Shown: positions 26,150 to 36,600 of the stretch, piece after piece
How positions within the stretch are numbered: position 1 is the first letter of the stretch
Layout of the letters: each line of letters starts with the position of its first letter
From: Roseivivax halotolerans
GTDB taxonomy: Bacteria > Pseudomonadota > Alphaproteobacteria > Rhodobacterales > Rhodobacteraceae
Reading direction: 5' to 3'
Length of the DNA: 64,000 bases
Assembly (NCBI RefSeq): GCF_900115815.1
Contig: NZ_FOXV01000007.1
Coordinates: 1-64,000, forward strand
Notes under the pieces: model-generated
The model's input: the letters and a program-made list of their open reading frames with translations, nothing else
Databases searched by the model: none
What the model was told of the DNA's origin: nothing
Made by a program: the position numbers and the translations under genes

Positions 26150-28240
26150 TTGTCCGTCTCGTCCCGTCTGATCGCCGCCCTTTGCCTGGCATTGCTGGCC
26201 GCGCCGTCCCTTGCCGCGCGCGACACTGTATTCGGACAGGAGTCGGGGCCGAACCTCGCGACCCTGTGGCTCGCACAGGCGCAGACCGAGACCCCCGGCG
26301 AGGTTGCCGCAGAGGCTGCGGCCCGGGCACCGGCGCTGGCGATGGGGCTCAACGGGATACACGATTGGTCGCCTCAGCAGCCCTTCCTCGACATCTTCAA
26401 GACCTCGCGTCCCTGGATCGGACATCTGCCCGGCCAATGGGGCGGGATCGAGACGGATGTCCTGCGGGCCGGTGGTCACATCGATGCGCGTGGCTGGCCG
26501 CTCTCCATCCCGGACGAGGCCGAGCGGATCGAGGCGCTTGTTCTCACTGACAGGCCCGAAGAGGCGCAGGAACTGCGCGGCGCCTACGTTCTGACTTACG
26601 AAGGGGAGGGCGAGATTTCCGTGACGGGTCTCGCACGCCGCGTCGATGCCGCGCCGGGGCGCATCCGCTTCTTCTACGAGCCGGGTCCGGGTGCGGTCGG
26701 CGTCTCGATTGCCGCCCTAAATGAGGACAACCCCATCCGTGAGATCCGGCTCTTTCGGGAAGAACACGAGCCGCTTCTCGAGGCCGGCGCGCTCTTCAAC
26801 CCGGCCTGGCTTGCGCGGATCGCGGATATGCGCGTTCTGCGCTTCATGGACTGGATGGAGACGAACAATTCGCCCGTCACCGATTGGGACAGCCGCCCGC
26901 GCGTCGAGGATGCCACCTATGCCGCCTGGGGCGTGCCGCTGCCGGTGCTCCTGCGGCTGGCGAACGAGGTCGGCGCCGATCCCTGGTTCACGCTGCCGCA
27001 CATGGCGGACGACGCTTACGTCCGCGCCTTTGCGGAGTCGGTTCGGGACGGGCTCGATCCGCGCCTGAAGGCCTATGCGGAATACTCGAACGAAATGTGG
27101 AACGATATTTTCGAGCAGGCGCGCTGGGCCGATCGGCAGGCCGAGGAGCTTTGGGGGCCAGGCGACGACCTGCGGATGCAGTTTTATGGAAAACGCGCCG
27201 CCGAGGTCATGGATATCTGGGCTGACGTCTTCGACGATGCCGCCGAGGCGCGGCTTGTCCGGGTCTTCGCGACCCATACCGGCTGGGCAGGCCGCGAGGC
27301 ACGGGCCCTGGCCGCGCCGCTGGCGTTCCTGACGCTCGGCAAGATGCCGCAGGACAGTTTCGACGCTTATGCCGTGACAGGCTACTTCCTGTTCGACTTC
27401 GAGGCGCAGGGCGATGCGCTCCTCGCGGATCTCGACGACGCCGAGGCGGCGGCGCAAGAAGCGGGGGAAGCTCAGGGTCTTGCCCGCGTCGCCTTGCGCG
27501 AGCATGTGCGCGAGACGCGTTTCAACGAGGCTTTCGCGCCGTTCGCGGAGCGTCTGGAGCCCAATGTCGCGCGCCTCACCGACGAGGTATTCCCTTACCA
27601 TGCCCAGGCTGCGGAACAGGCAGGGCTCGACCTCATCATGTATGAAGGCGGCGCGCATCTCGTGCCGGCAGGCCATCCCGAAGCCGAACGTCTGGCGGAA
27701 TTCCTCAGCGCCTTCGGCTACTCGGATGCGATGGCGGGTCTCTATGATCAGCTTCTCTCCGGCTGGTCTGCGGCAGGCGGAACCCTCTTTAACGCCTTCG
27801 TCGACATGGGCCGGCCTTCGCAATGGGGCATCTGGGGCCATTTGCGCCATCCTTGGGACGACAATCCGCGCTGGCAAAGCCTCTTGTCCTACAATGACGC
27901 GGCTCCTGTACCGGATGCGCGCGGGGCCGCCGTCTTCGCGAACGGCGCTGTCGCGGCGGGAACCAACGGTGACGACGAAATTCGCGGATCTGGCGAGGAG
28001 GATCTCATCCTTGCCGGTCCGGGCGACGACCTGGTGATCTCGGGCGGCGGTGCCGACCTTCTGCACGGTGGGGCGGGCGAGGACGAGGCGCGTCTGCCGG
28101 GCGTTCAGAGCGACTGGACGATCAGCCGCGACGCAGCCGGGCGCACGCTGGTGCAGTCAGGCTGGCTGATCGTGCGCCTGACCGATTTCGAGCTTTTGAG
28201 CTTCGAGGGCACGACCGGCGAAACCATTTCCTTGCCGTGA
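26150..28240 (+). CDS. Secreted glycoside-hydrolase-like protein with short C-terminal RTX segment
   Basis: A 696-residue protein with a signal peptide (residues 1-22, cleavage after SLA). The middle (~220-420) looks like a TIM-barrel glycosidase core: ADPWFTLPHMADDAYVRAFAESV followed by LKAYAEYSNEMWNDIFEQARW, where the SNE-WN stretch matches the acid/base region of clan A glycosidases. Residues ~605-640 carry two or three RTX motifs (GTNGDDEIRGSG, GPGDDLVISGGGADLLHGG). The start is TTG with GGAG six bases ahead. It is divergent from kdsD and upstream of a GT2/flippase pair, so a role in trimming or releasing exopolysaccharide is plausible but unproven. Confidence 0.8.
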   Translation: MSVSSRLIAALCLALLAAPSLAARDTVFGQESGPNLATLWLAQAQTETPGEVAAEAAARAPALAMGLNGIHDWSPQQPFLDIFKTSRPWIGHLPGQWGGIETDVLRAGGHIDARGWPLSIPDEAERIEALVLTDRPEEAQELRGAYVLTYEGEGEISVTGLARRVDAAPGRIRFFYEPGPGAVGVSIAALNEDNPIREIRLFREEHEPLLEAGALFNPAWLARIADMRVLRFMDWMETNNSPVTDWDSRPRVEDATYAAWGVPLPVLLRLANEVGADPWFTLPHMADDAYVRAFAESVRDGLDPRLKAYAEYSNEMWNDIFEQARWADRQAEELWGPGDDLRMQFYGKRAAEVMDIWADVFDDAAEARLVRVFATHTGWAGREARALAAPLAFLTLGKMPQDSFDAYAVTGYFLFDFEAQGDALLADLDDAEAAAQEAGEAQGLARVALREHVRETRFNEAFAPFAERLEPNVARLTDEVFPYHAQAAEQAGLDLIMYEGGAHLVPAGHPEAERLAEFLSAFGYSDAMAGLYDQLLSGWSAAGGTLFNAFVDMGRPSQWGIWGHLRHPWDDNPRWQSLLSYNDAAPVPDARGAAVFANGAVAAGTNGDDEIRGSGEEDLILAGPGDDLVISGGGADLLHGGAGEDEARLPGVQSDWTISRDAAGRTLVQSGWLIVRLTDFELLSFEGTTGETISLP

Positions 28241-28325
28241 CGCGCAACCTTCTTTTGGCCATTTTTTCGTGCTTCTGGACGAGTAGCGCGGGACAAGACC
28301 CAATCGCCCGCGACCGAGCAGGACC

Positions 28326-29162
28326 ATGAGTGCGACCGACCTGAGCATCATCATACCGGCCAGCAACGAGGCCGCACGTCTCGGCGCTTGCCTCACCGCA
28401 CTGGCCCGTTCGGACTGGACGCGAGAGGCCCGGCCCGAGGTGATCGTGGTCGAGAACGGCTCCGTCGATGCCACGGCGGAGGTGGCGCGAACCTCCGGGG
28501 CGTCGCTGTCGGAAAGAGGCTGGTCGTTCGCGGTGATCGAAAGCGCACCGGCCGGAAAGCCGACAGCTCTCAACGCGGGCGATAGGGTCGCGGGGAGCGC
28601 CCGGCGCGTGTATCTCGATGCCGATGTCACGGTGTCGCCCGCGCTCCTGTCCGAGATCGCCGAGGCGCTCGATACCCCGGAGCCACGGTTCGTTACTGGC
28701 ACTCTCAGGATCGCCGCGCCTGATGATGCGATCAGCCGGGCCTATGCGCGCTACTGGGCACGTGTGCCGTTCATGTCTGACGCTGTTCCGGGATGTGGTC
28801 TGTTCGCGGTCAACTCCGCGGGCCGCGCCCGCTGGGGCACCTTCCCCGACATCATCTCGGACGATACCTTCGTGCGGCTTTCCTTCGCGCCGCATGAACG
28901 GATCGCCGTCCCCGCGGCTTACGATTGGCCGGTTGTCCGCGGCTTTGGCGCGCTTGCGCGGGTCCGGGCCCGTCAGGATCGCGGGGTCGCCGAGGTGGCA
29001 CGGCTCTACCCCGCACGCATGGACAACGACGATCATCGCCCGTTTCCCTTGACGCGTAAGCTGCGCCTCGCCTTGCGCGATCCTTTCGCCTTCGCCGTCT
29101 ATTCCGCCGTGGCCGCCTCGGCACGGCTCAGGCCCGGACAGGGCTGGAGCCGCGGGCTATGA
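28326..29162 (+). CDS. Glycosyltransferase family 2
   Basis: A 278-residue GT-A fold transferase. The N-terminal motif LSIIIPASNEAARLGACLTAL, the nucleotide-binding VIVVENGSVDAT and a metal-binding-type VYLDADVTVSP segment are visible. No clear transmembrane helix is present, so it is cytoplasmic or peripheral. Its stop overlaps the flippase ATG by four bases, placing it in lipid-linked repeat-unit assembly. The sugar and acceptor are not predictable. Confidence 0.88.
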   Translation: MSATDLSIIIPASNEAARLGACLTALARSDWTREARPEVIVVENGSVDATAEVARTSGASLSERGWSFAVIESAPAGKPTALNAGDRVAGSARRVYLDADVTVSPALLSEIAEALDTPEPRFVTGTLRIAAPDDAISRAYARYWARVPFMSDAVPGCGLFAVNSAGRARWGTFPDIISDDTFVRLSFAPHERIAVPAAYDWPVVRGFGALARVRARQDRGVAEVARLYPARMDNDDHRPFPLTRKLRLALRDPFAFAVYSAVAASARLRPGQGWSRGL

Positions 29163-30526
29163 CGACATTCGGCCTCTCCCGTCTGCGCGGCGCATCGCTT
29201 GGCGCGCGGGCGATCCGCTCTTCGATCTGGACGACGGCGGCCTTCGTGGCCGGTCAGGCCATCCGGCTTGGCGGCAATCTCGTCCTGACCCGGTTGCTCT
29301 TTCCCGAGGCCTTCGGCCTTATGGCGCTTGTGGCTGTCATCATGCAGGGCCTGACGAATTTCTCCGATACCGGCGTGCTGCAATCCATCATGCAGCATCG
29401 GCGGGCCGAAGATCGGCGGTTTCTCGACACGGCCTTTACCATTCAGGCGATCCGGGGCGTACTTCTCTGGCTCGCCTCCTGTCTTCTGGCCTGGCCCCTG
29501 TCGCTTCTCTTCGGCGCCCCACAACTGACCGCGATCCTGCCGGTCGCGGGGCTCTCACTGATTCTCCTGGGCCTCAATCCGATGCGGATCGCTTTGGCGC
29601 ATCGCAACCTCTTGCTCGGGCGGGTCGCGGGACTTGAGCTCGCGGCGCAGACCGGAGGGCTGGTGATCGGCATCGTCCTTGCGTGGCTCACGGGTTCGGT
29701 CTGGGCGCTGGTCATCAGCGGGGTTCTCGGAACCGCGCTTCAGGTCGGTCTGAACTGGGCGCTTCTGCCCGGCGAAGGCGAGCGGCTGAGCTGGGACGCC
29801 GAAGCTGCGCGCGAGCTGACCTCCTTCGGAAAATGGATTTTCCTCGCCACGATATGCGGCTTCATCGCAGCGCAGGGCGACCGGATCCTGATCGGTCGTT
29901 TCCTCGCGCTGGGCGCGTTCGGCGTCTACAATATCGGCTACTTCCTTGCGTCATTTCCCAACATGCTGGGGCGGTTGGTGGCATCCAAGGTGCTGATCCC
30001 GATTTACCGCGAAGCGCCTCCGTCCGAGAGCCGCGCCAACTTTCTCAAACTGCGCCGGATGCGCATGATCGTCAGCGCGGCGCTTGTGGGCATGGTCGCG
30101 ATCATGGGCCTCATCGTTGTCTGGCTCGTCGAGCTTCTATATGACGTGCGCTACGAGCAGGCCGGGCCGGTCACCGTGTTGCTCGCGATTATGTGGATTC
30201 CGCAAATCGTGACGCTGACCTACGATCAGGCGGCGCTCGCCCGGGGAGACAGCCGGAACTTCTTCGTGCTGACGCTCGTGCGCGCCGTCGCGATTCTCGT
30301 CTGCGTCAGTCTCGGGCTCGCTTTCGCGGGGCTGCCCGGTGCCATCGTCGGGCAGGGCGTTGCCGGACTTCTGACATACCCGGCCGAGGTCTGGCTGTCC
30401 CGGAAATCGGGCGCGTGGGATCCGGTGCATGATGTCGTCTTCGGCGGGGTCGGGCTTGCCGTTGCCGGAGGGGTGATATGGTTTCACGCCGGTGACATCG
30501 CCGCGCTTGCGAGCGCCACGATGTGA
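29159..30526 (+). CDS. Oligosaccharide flippase / lipopolysaccharide biosynthesis protein (Wzx type)
   Basis: A 455-residue inner-membrane protein with about twelve predicted helices of the MATE/Wzx (polysaccharide synthase) superfamily. Recognisable parts are FVAGQAIRLGGNLVLTRLLFPEAFGLMALV near the start and FGKWIFLATICGFIAAQGDRILIGRFLALGAFGVYNIGYFLA in the middle, typical of the WzxC/ExoT branch. It would flip an undecaprenyl-linked oligosaccharide to the periplasm. It overlaps the preceding GT2 and sits 109 bases upstream of the PKS gene on the same strand. Confidence 0.9.
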   Translation: MTTFGLSRLRGASLGARAIRSSIWTTAAFVAGQAIRLGGNLVLTRLLFPEAFGLMALVAVIMQGLTNFSDTGVLQSIMQHRRAEDRRFLDTAFTIQAIRGVLLWLASCLLAWPLSLLFGAPQLTAILPVAGLSLILLGLNPMRIALAHRNLLLGRVAGLELAAQTGGLVIGIVLAWLTGSVWALVISGVLGTALQVGLNWALLPGEGERLSWDAEAARELTSFGKWIFLATICGFIAAQGDRILIGRFLALGAFGVYNIGYFLASFPNMLGRLVASKVLIPIYREAPPSESRANFLKLRRMRMIVSAALVGMVAIMGLIVVWLVELLYDVRYEQAGPVTVLLAIMWIPQIVTLTYDQAALARGDSRNFFVLTLVRAVAILVCVSLGLAFAGLPGAIVGQGVAGLLTYPAEVWLSRKSGAWDPVHDVVFGGVGLAVAGGVIWFHAGDIAALASATM

Positions 30527-30544
30527 CGCAGCCGGAAAGGCAAT

Positions 30545-30600
30545 TTGACACGGGACATGTGATAAACTCCGTTTGCCTCAATTTGCCCCAATTCCGGGGC
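30545..30600 (+). promoter_or_regulatory. Possible promoter/operator region of the PKS-NRPS operon
   Basis: TTGACA (30545-30550) is a perfect -35 hexamer but no good -10 follows at 16-18 bases. The region is unusually AT-rich for this genome and contains two CAATTTG words, CCCAATT (30587-30593) and a GCCCC/GGGGC inverted repeat (30586-30600). It lies 35-90 bases before the PKS ATG. A regulated promoter is likely here, but its details are uncertain. Confidence 0.3.
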
Positions 30601-30634
30601 TACAGGATGAAGCCAGGAAAGAGCAGGACGATTC

Positions 30635-33600
30635 ATGACAGACCCGGCCGATCTCCACGGAACCGGCGAAGCCGACATTGCGATTGTCGGCATGGCCGCG
30701 CATTTGCCCGGTGCGAACTCTGTCGAGCGGTACTGGTCGAACCTGCGCGCCGGCCTCTCGTCGATCCGCCGTCTCAGCGAGGATGAACTTCTCGAAGCGG
30801 GCGAAGCGCCCGGCATGATCCGCCGGAAGGACTACGTGCCATTCGCAGCCCCGCTCGACGGCTACACGATGTTCGATGCGGAGTTCTTCGGCTTCTCGCC
30901 GAAGGAGGCCGCGATTCTCGATCCTCAGCACCGCCGCTTCCTCGAGGTCGCATGGGAGGCGATGGAAAGTGCCGGCCACGTTCCGCAGAATTTCCCCGGC
31001 GCGGTCGGCGTCTATGGCGGCTGCGGGATGGGGTCGTATTTCTATTTCAACATCTGTTCGAACCCGGATCTCGTCGATCAGACCGGCATGTTCCTTCTGC
31101 GCCATACCGGCAATGACAAGGATTTCCTGTCCACCCGCGCCAGCCATGTCTTCGACCTGAAGGGTCCGTCGATGTCGTTGCAGACGGCCTGCTCGACCTC
31201 GCTCGTGGCCACCCACTACGCGGCGCAGGCTCTTTTGGCGGGCGAGTGCGACATGGCGCTCGCGGGGGGCGTGACGATCGAGCTGCCGCAGGGTCGCGGC
31301 TATGTCTTCAAGGAAAACGAAATCCTGTCACCCGACGGTGAATGCCACGCCTTTGACCATCGTGCCGCGGGCACGGTCTTCGGATCGGGCGCGGGCGTCG
31401 TGGTGCTGCGCCGCCTCGAGGATGCGCTGGCCGACGGCGATCACATCTGGGCGGTCATCAAGGGCACGGCCGTCAACAATGACGGGGCGGACAAGGCCGG
31501 CTATCTCGCGCCTTCCGTGGGAGGGCAGGCCGCAGCGATCTCCGAGGCGCAGGCCATCGCGGATATCGACGCGCGCAGCATCGGCTACGTCGAATGCCAC
31601 GGCACGGGCACCTATCTTGGCGATCCGATCGAGGTGTCGGCCCTTACGCAAGCGTTCCGCGAGACGACGGATGAAACCGGCTTCTGCCGGATCGGTTCGG
31701 TCAAGACCAATATCGGCCATCTCGATACCGCAGCGGGCGTCGCGAGCCTGATCAAGGCCTCCCTTGTGCTGCACCATGCCGAGATCCCGCCCAGCCTTGG
31801 CTACGAGGCGCCGAACCCGGCCATCGATTTCGATCACTCGCCGTTCCGCGTCAACGACCGCCTGACCCCGTGGCCCGAAACCGGGCATCCGCGCCGCGCC
31901 GGGGTCAATTCGCTGGGCGTCGGCGGCACGAATGCCCATGTCGTGCTGGAAGCTGCACCGGAACGTCCGCCCTCGGACGAGGCGGAGTTCCCGTTCCAAA
32001 TCCTGACTTTCTCGGCGCGGAAGAAAGCATCGCTCGACGGCAATGCCGCACGTTTGATGGAGTGGTTGCGGACCCATCCCGAGGTGCCGCTCGCCGATGT
32101 GGCCTACACGCTCAAGGAAGGCCGCGCGGCTTTCGCAGAGCGGCGCATCGTCGTCGCCGAGAGCCACGAAGAGGCAGCCCGACTTCTCGAAAGCGGTGAC
32201 CGTCGGCGCGTTCATAGCCACAAGGCACTGAGCGATCCCGACGTCGCTTTCCTTCTGCCGGGTGGTGGCGCGCAATATCCGCAGATGGCAAAGGGTCTCT
32301 ATGAAACAGAGCCGGTCTTTGCCGAATGGATGGACCGGGGTCTCGATCATCTCGCTGCACTTACCGGCAGCGATCCGCGCGCCGCGTGGCTTGCCGCGCC
32401 GGGCGCTGAGGCGGAGAAGACCCTTCTTGTCCCGTCGGTGCAGCTGCCTCTTATCCTCGTGACCGAGATCGCCCTCGCGCGGCTCTGGGAAAGCTGGGGC
32501 GTCGTACCCTCGGCGCTGATCGGCCATTCGATGGGTGAGAACGCGGCGGCTTGCCTCGCGGGCGTCATGACTTTCGAAGAGGCCATCGGCCTCGTTCACA
32601 AGCGCGGCTCGCTCTTCGATACGGTGCCCCGCGGGGGAATGCTTTCGGTCGCGCTCTCCGAGGCGGCGCTTGTCCCGCATCTCGGAGGAGATCTCGATAT
32701 CGCCTCGATCAATGGCGCGCAGCTCACGGTGGCAACCGGCCCCGATGCCGCGCTTGACGCGCTTGAGAAACGACTGACGACCCAAGGTATCGAATGCCGG
32801 CGTATCGGGATCGACATCGCAGCGCACAGCCGGATGCTAGACCCGATCCTGCCGGAGTTTCGCGCGCATCTTGAGACGCTCGACCTCCGCCCGCCCGAGA
32901 TTCCGATCCTGTCGAACCGCACCGGAACCTGGCTCACCGACGAAGAGGCGACGGACCCTGAATATTGGGTCGGTCATCTGCGAAATACGGTGCGCTTCGC
33001 CGATGGCGTCGCGCGCGTGGCAGAGACCGAGAACCGTGTCCTTTTGGAAGTCGGGCCGGGTCATGCGCTCTCCGCGCTCGCCCGCCAGCAACCCCAGATC
33101 GGCGGCAACCGCGTCGTTGCCAGCTTGCGTCATCCCGACGACGCCATCGCCGATGACCGCTATTTCCACGAAGTGCTCGGCCGCCTCTGGGCGCTCGGTG
33201 TCGAGGTCGATTGGGATCAGGTCTGGGGCGAGGCACGGCGGCACCGCGTGCCATTGCCGACCTACGCCTTCCAGCATGCCTCCTACTTCATCGAACCGGG
33301 GCAGGCGGCTTCGGCCGATATCGCGGATCGCTATCCCGCACGCCGGGACGATATGGCCGAGTGGGGCGCGGCCCCTGTCTGGCAGCCGCGCGCGGCGGAA
33401 GTGCCGGTCGATCCGCACTACGATCTGCACCTACTCGACCCCGAAACCTGGCTCGTCTTCGTGGACGATGCAGGTCTCGCGGCGGCGTCGCTGGCGCCGC
33501 TTCGCGCTGCGGGCCATACGGTCGTGGAGGTTCGCCCCGGTGACACCTTCGCAAGACGGGGCGAGCATGAGTACATCCTCGCGCCGGAACGCGGGCGGGA

Positions 33601-36600
33601 GGGGTATGATCTTCTCCTGGCCGACCTCTCCGCGCGTGGCCTTGTCCCGACGCGCATCGCGCATTTCTGGCTGGTGACCAACGACGAGGCGCACCGTCCC
33701 GGTTCCAGCTTCTTCCACCGGCTGCAGGAGCAGGGCTTCTATTCGCTGTTGTTCCTCTCGCAGGCGCTCGTCGATGAAGGCATGTCGGGCCTGCATCTGC
33801 AGATTTTCACGAACGGGGCGGTGCAAGTGCGCGATGAGCCCGTGCCATGCCCGGTCAAGGCGACCATCGCGGGCCCTGTCCGAGTGATCCCGCGCGAAGT
33901 GCCGGGGCTGACCTTCGGCACGCTTGACGTGACACTTCCCGCCGCTGGCGGAAGTCGCGCCATGTTCGGGCGCCGAAAGGTGGATCAGAACAGCATCGCG
34001 ACGCTTGCAAATTTTGTCACCGAGGAGCTTCTGATCCCGCCGGGCGCCCGCGAAGCCGCCCTGCGCGGCGGTCGCCGGTTCGAGCGCGCCCTCGCGGACA
34101 GGCTCTTGCCTCATACGCCGGACGTGAGCCTGCAAGGCACCATCCTGATCACGGGCGGCTTTGGCGGGATCGCGCGAACGCTTGGCCTGGCTGCCGCGAA
34201 GAACGGCGCGAAGCTGGTGCTGGTCTCGCGCACCGCATTGCCGGAACGGTCTGACTGGTCCGAATACCGCCGCCGGCACGCGCCGCACGATCCCGTGAGC
34301 CGCGCTATCGCGCATGTGGAGGCGCTCGAAGCGGTCGGGGCCGAAGTCATGGTCGCGACCGCCGATATCTGCGACCTCGCGGCGATGCAGGATCTCCTGC
34401 GATCGGCCGAAGACCGGTTCGGCCGCATCAACGGCGTGATCCATGCCGCCGGCCGCCTGTCTGACCAGCCCTTTCTGGCGCTTGGTCCCGCGGATGTGGA
34501 AGACACCTTCGCGCCCAAGCTTCACGGGGCCAACGCGGTCGATACGCTGTTTCCGGACGGCTCGGTCGATTGGATCGCGCTCTTCTCCTCGGTCTCGACG
34601 ATGGCCGCGGCGGCGGGCCAGCTCGATTACGTGGCGGCGAACGAGTATCTCAACGCGATGGCGGCCGCGCGGTCGGGCGGTGCAACGCGCGTCGTGGCGC
34701 TGAACTGGGGGATATGGGCGGAAACCGGTATGGCCGCCGACGCCCTGGCCCGACGAACCGGAGAGACCGAAGAAAGCGCGCCCGAGCCTGCGAACAGACC
34801 GCTCCTCGACACGATGCGCTTCGATGCAGCTGGTCGGCGCGTCTTCGCGAAGACATTCTCGACATCGGATTGGATCATCGACGAGCACCGCACCCGCAAT
34901 GGCACGGCGCTTTTGCCGGGTTCTGCCGTCGTCACGCTCGCCGCTCATGCGCTCGATGCGGTGGGCGAGGGGCACAGTTTCGAGATCCGGGATCTCGCCT
35001 TCCTGCGCCCCTTCATCGTGACATCCGGCCAGGGTCGCAAGATGACGTTGCGCCTGTCCCGGACCGAGGCAGGCTATGAGATGGACCTTCTCGAAGATGC
35101 GCGCGTGCAGGGCAAGGAGGGGATGCTTCGCTTTGCCGAAGCGGACATCGCGCTCCGTGCGCCCGGGTCTGCGCCGCGTCTCGACCCGGCGGCAATCCGG
35201 GCCCGCCTGCCGAAGCGCGAGACCGCAGCACCCGGCGAAACGCTCGTCACCGGCCAGGAGACGCATCTTGAGTTTGGTGCCCGCTGGCGGGTCCTTGAGG
35301 CGCGCGCGCTCTCGTCGGAGGAAGGACTTGCGGAGCTTGCGCTCTCGCCCTCGGCCTCAGAGGATGGATGCCTCGTTCATCCCGCGCTCTTCGACATCGC
35401 CACTGGCTGGGCGATGGATCTCATCTCGGGCTACGAGGCGCGCCACCTCTGGGTGCCGCTGTCCTATGCGAGCATCAAGGTTTATGGTCCCTTGTCGGAC
35501 AAGGTTCTGAGCTGGGTCCGGCCCAGCGGCGAGGCCCGCGCCGACAGCGAGAGTGCCAGTTTCGACATCTCGCTCGCGTCGCCGGACGGCACGGTGTTGG
35601 TCGACATCCGGGGCTTCGCGATCCGCCGGCTCGACGATCCCGCGCAGCTTGCACGCGCGCCCCGCGCGACCGCGGCGGAGCTGATTTCCGAGGAAGGCGA
35701 GGCAGCCGCGCCGCTGTCTCCGGGCGAAGAGCTGTTGCAGCACAATCTCTCCCAGGGGATCCGGCCGGAAGAGGGCGCGGAGGCGTTCTTGCGCGCGATG
35801 GCGGCAGGCGTCCCCGTTCTGGCGGTGAGCCCGATCCCGGTCCATGCGCTGAAGGCGCAAGCCGATACCGCCGCGCGGGCGGAGACGAGCAACCAAAGCT
35901 TCGAGCGCCCGGATATGGATGGCGAGTTCGCAGCGCCCGAGACCGAGGTTGAAAAGCGACTTGCCGGGTTCTGGGCCGAGCTTCTGGGCGTGCGGAATGT
36001 CGGGATCGACGACAGCTTCTTCGATCTTGGGGGGCATTCGCTGATCGCGGTGCGGCTGTTCTCGATGGTCAAGAAGGCCTACCGCGTCGATTTTCCGATC
36101 TCGATCCTCTTCGAGGCACCGACAATCCGGCAATGCGCGGCGTTGATCGCGGAACGTGCGGGCATCTCGGACGGCCCGGTGGCGGACGTGCCGGACCGCC
36201 CCACGCAAACGCGGCCGGAGCGGCGCTTTTCGCATATCGTCCAGATGCACGAAGGCGGGGCAGGGTCAAAGACGCCGTTCTTCCTCGTGGCCGGCATGTT
36301 CGGCAACGTGCTGAACCTGCGCCACCTGGCCTTGCTGCTTGGACGGGACCGGCCGTTCTACGGCCTCCAGGCCAAGGGTCTCTACGGTGATGAGGCCCCG
36401 CATGGCACCATCGAGGACGCCGCGCGTGACTACATCGCGGAGATGAAGCAGGTGCAGCCGGACGGCCCGTATCTGGTTGGCGGCTTCTCGGGCGGCGGCA
36501 TCACCGCCTACGAGATCGCCCGGCAATTGACCGCTCTCGGTGACGAGGTCGCGCTGGTGGCGATGCTCGACACGCCGCTGCCGCAGAAGCGCCCGCTCGC

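Noticed and set aside
30545-30573. Full sigma-70 promoter at TTGACA before the PKS
   Set aside because: The -35 is perfect but no acceptable -10 lies at proper distance, so only a low-confidence region is listed.
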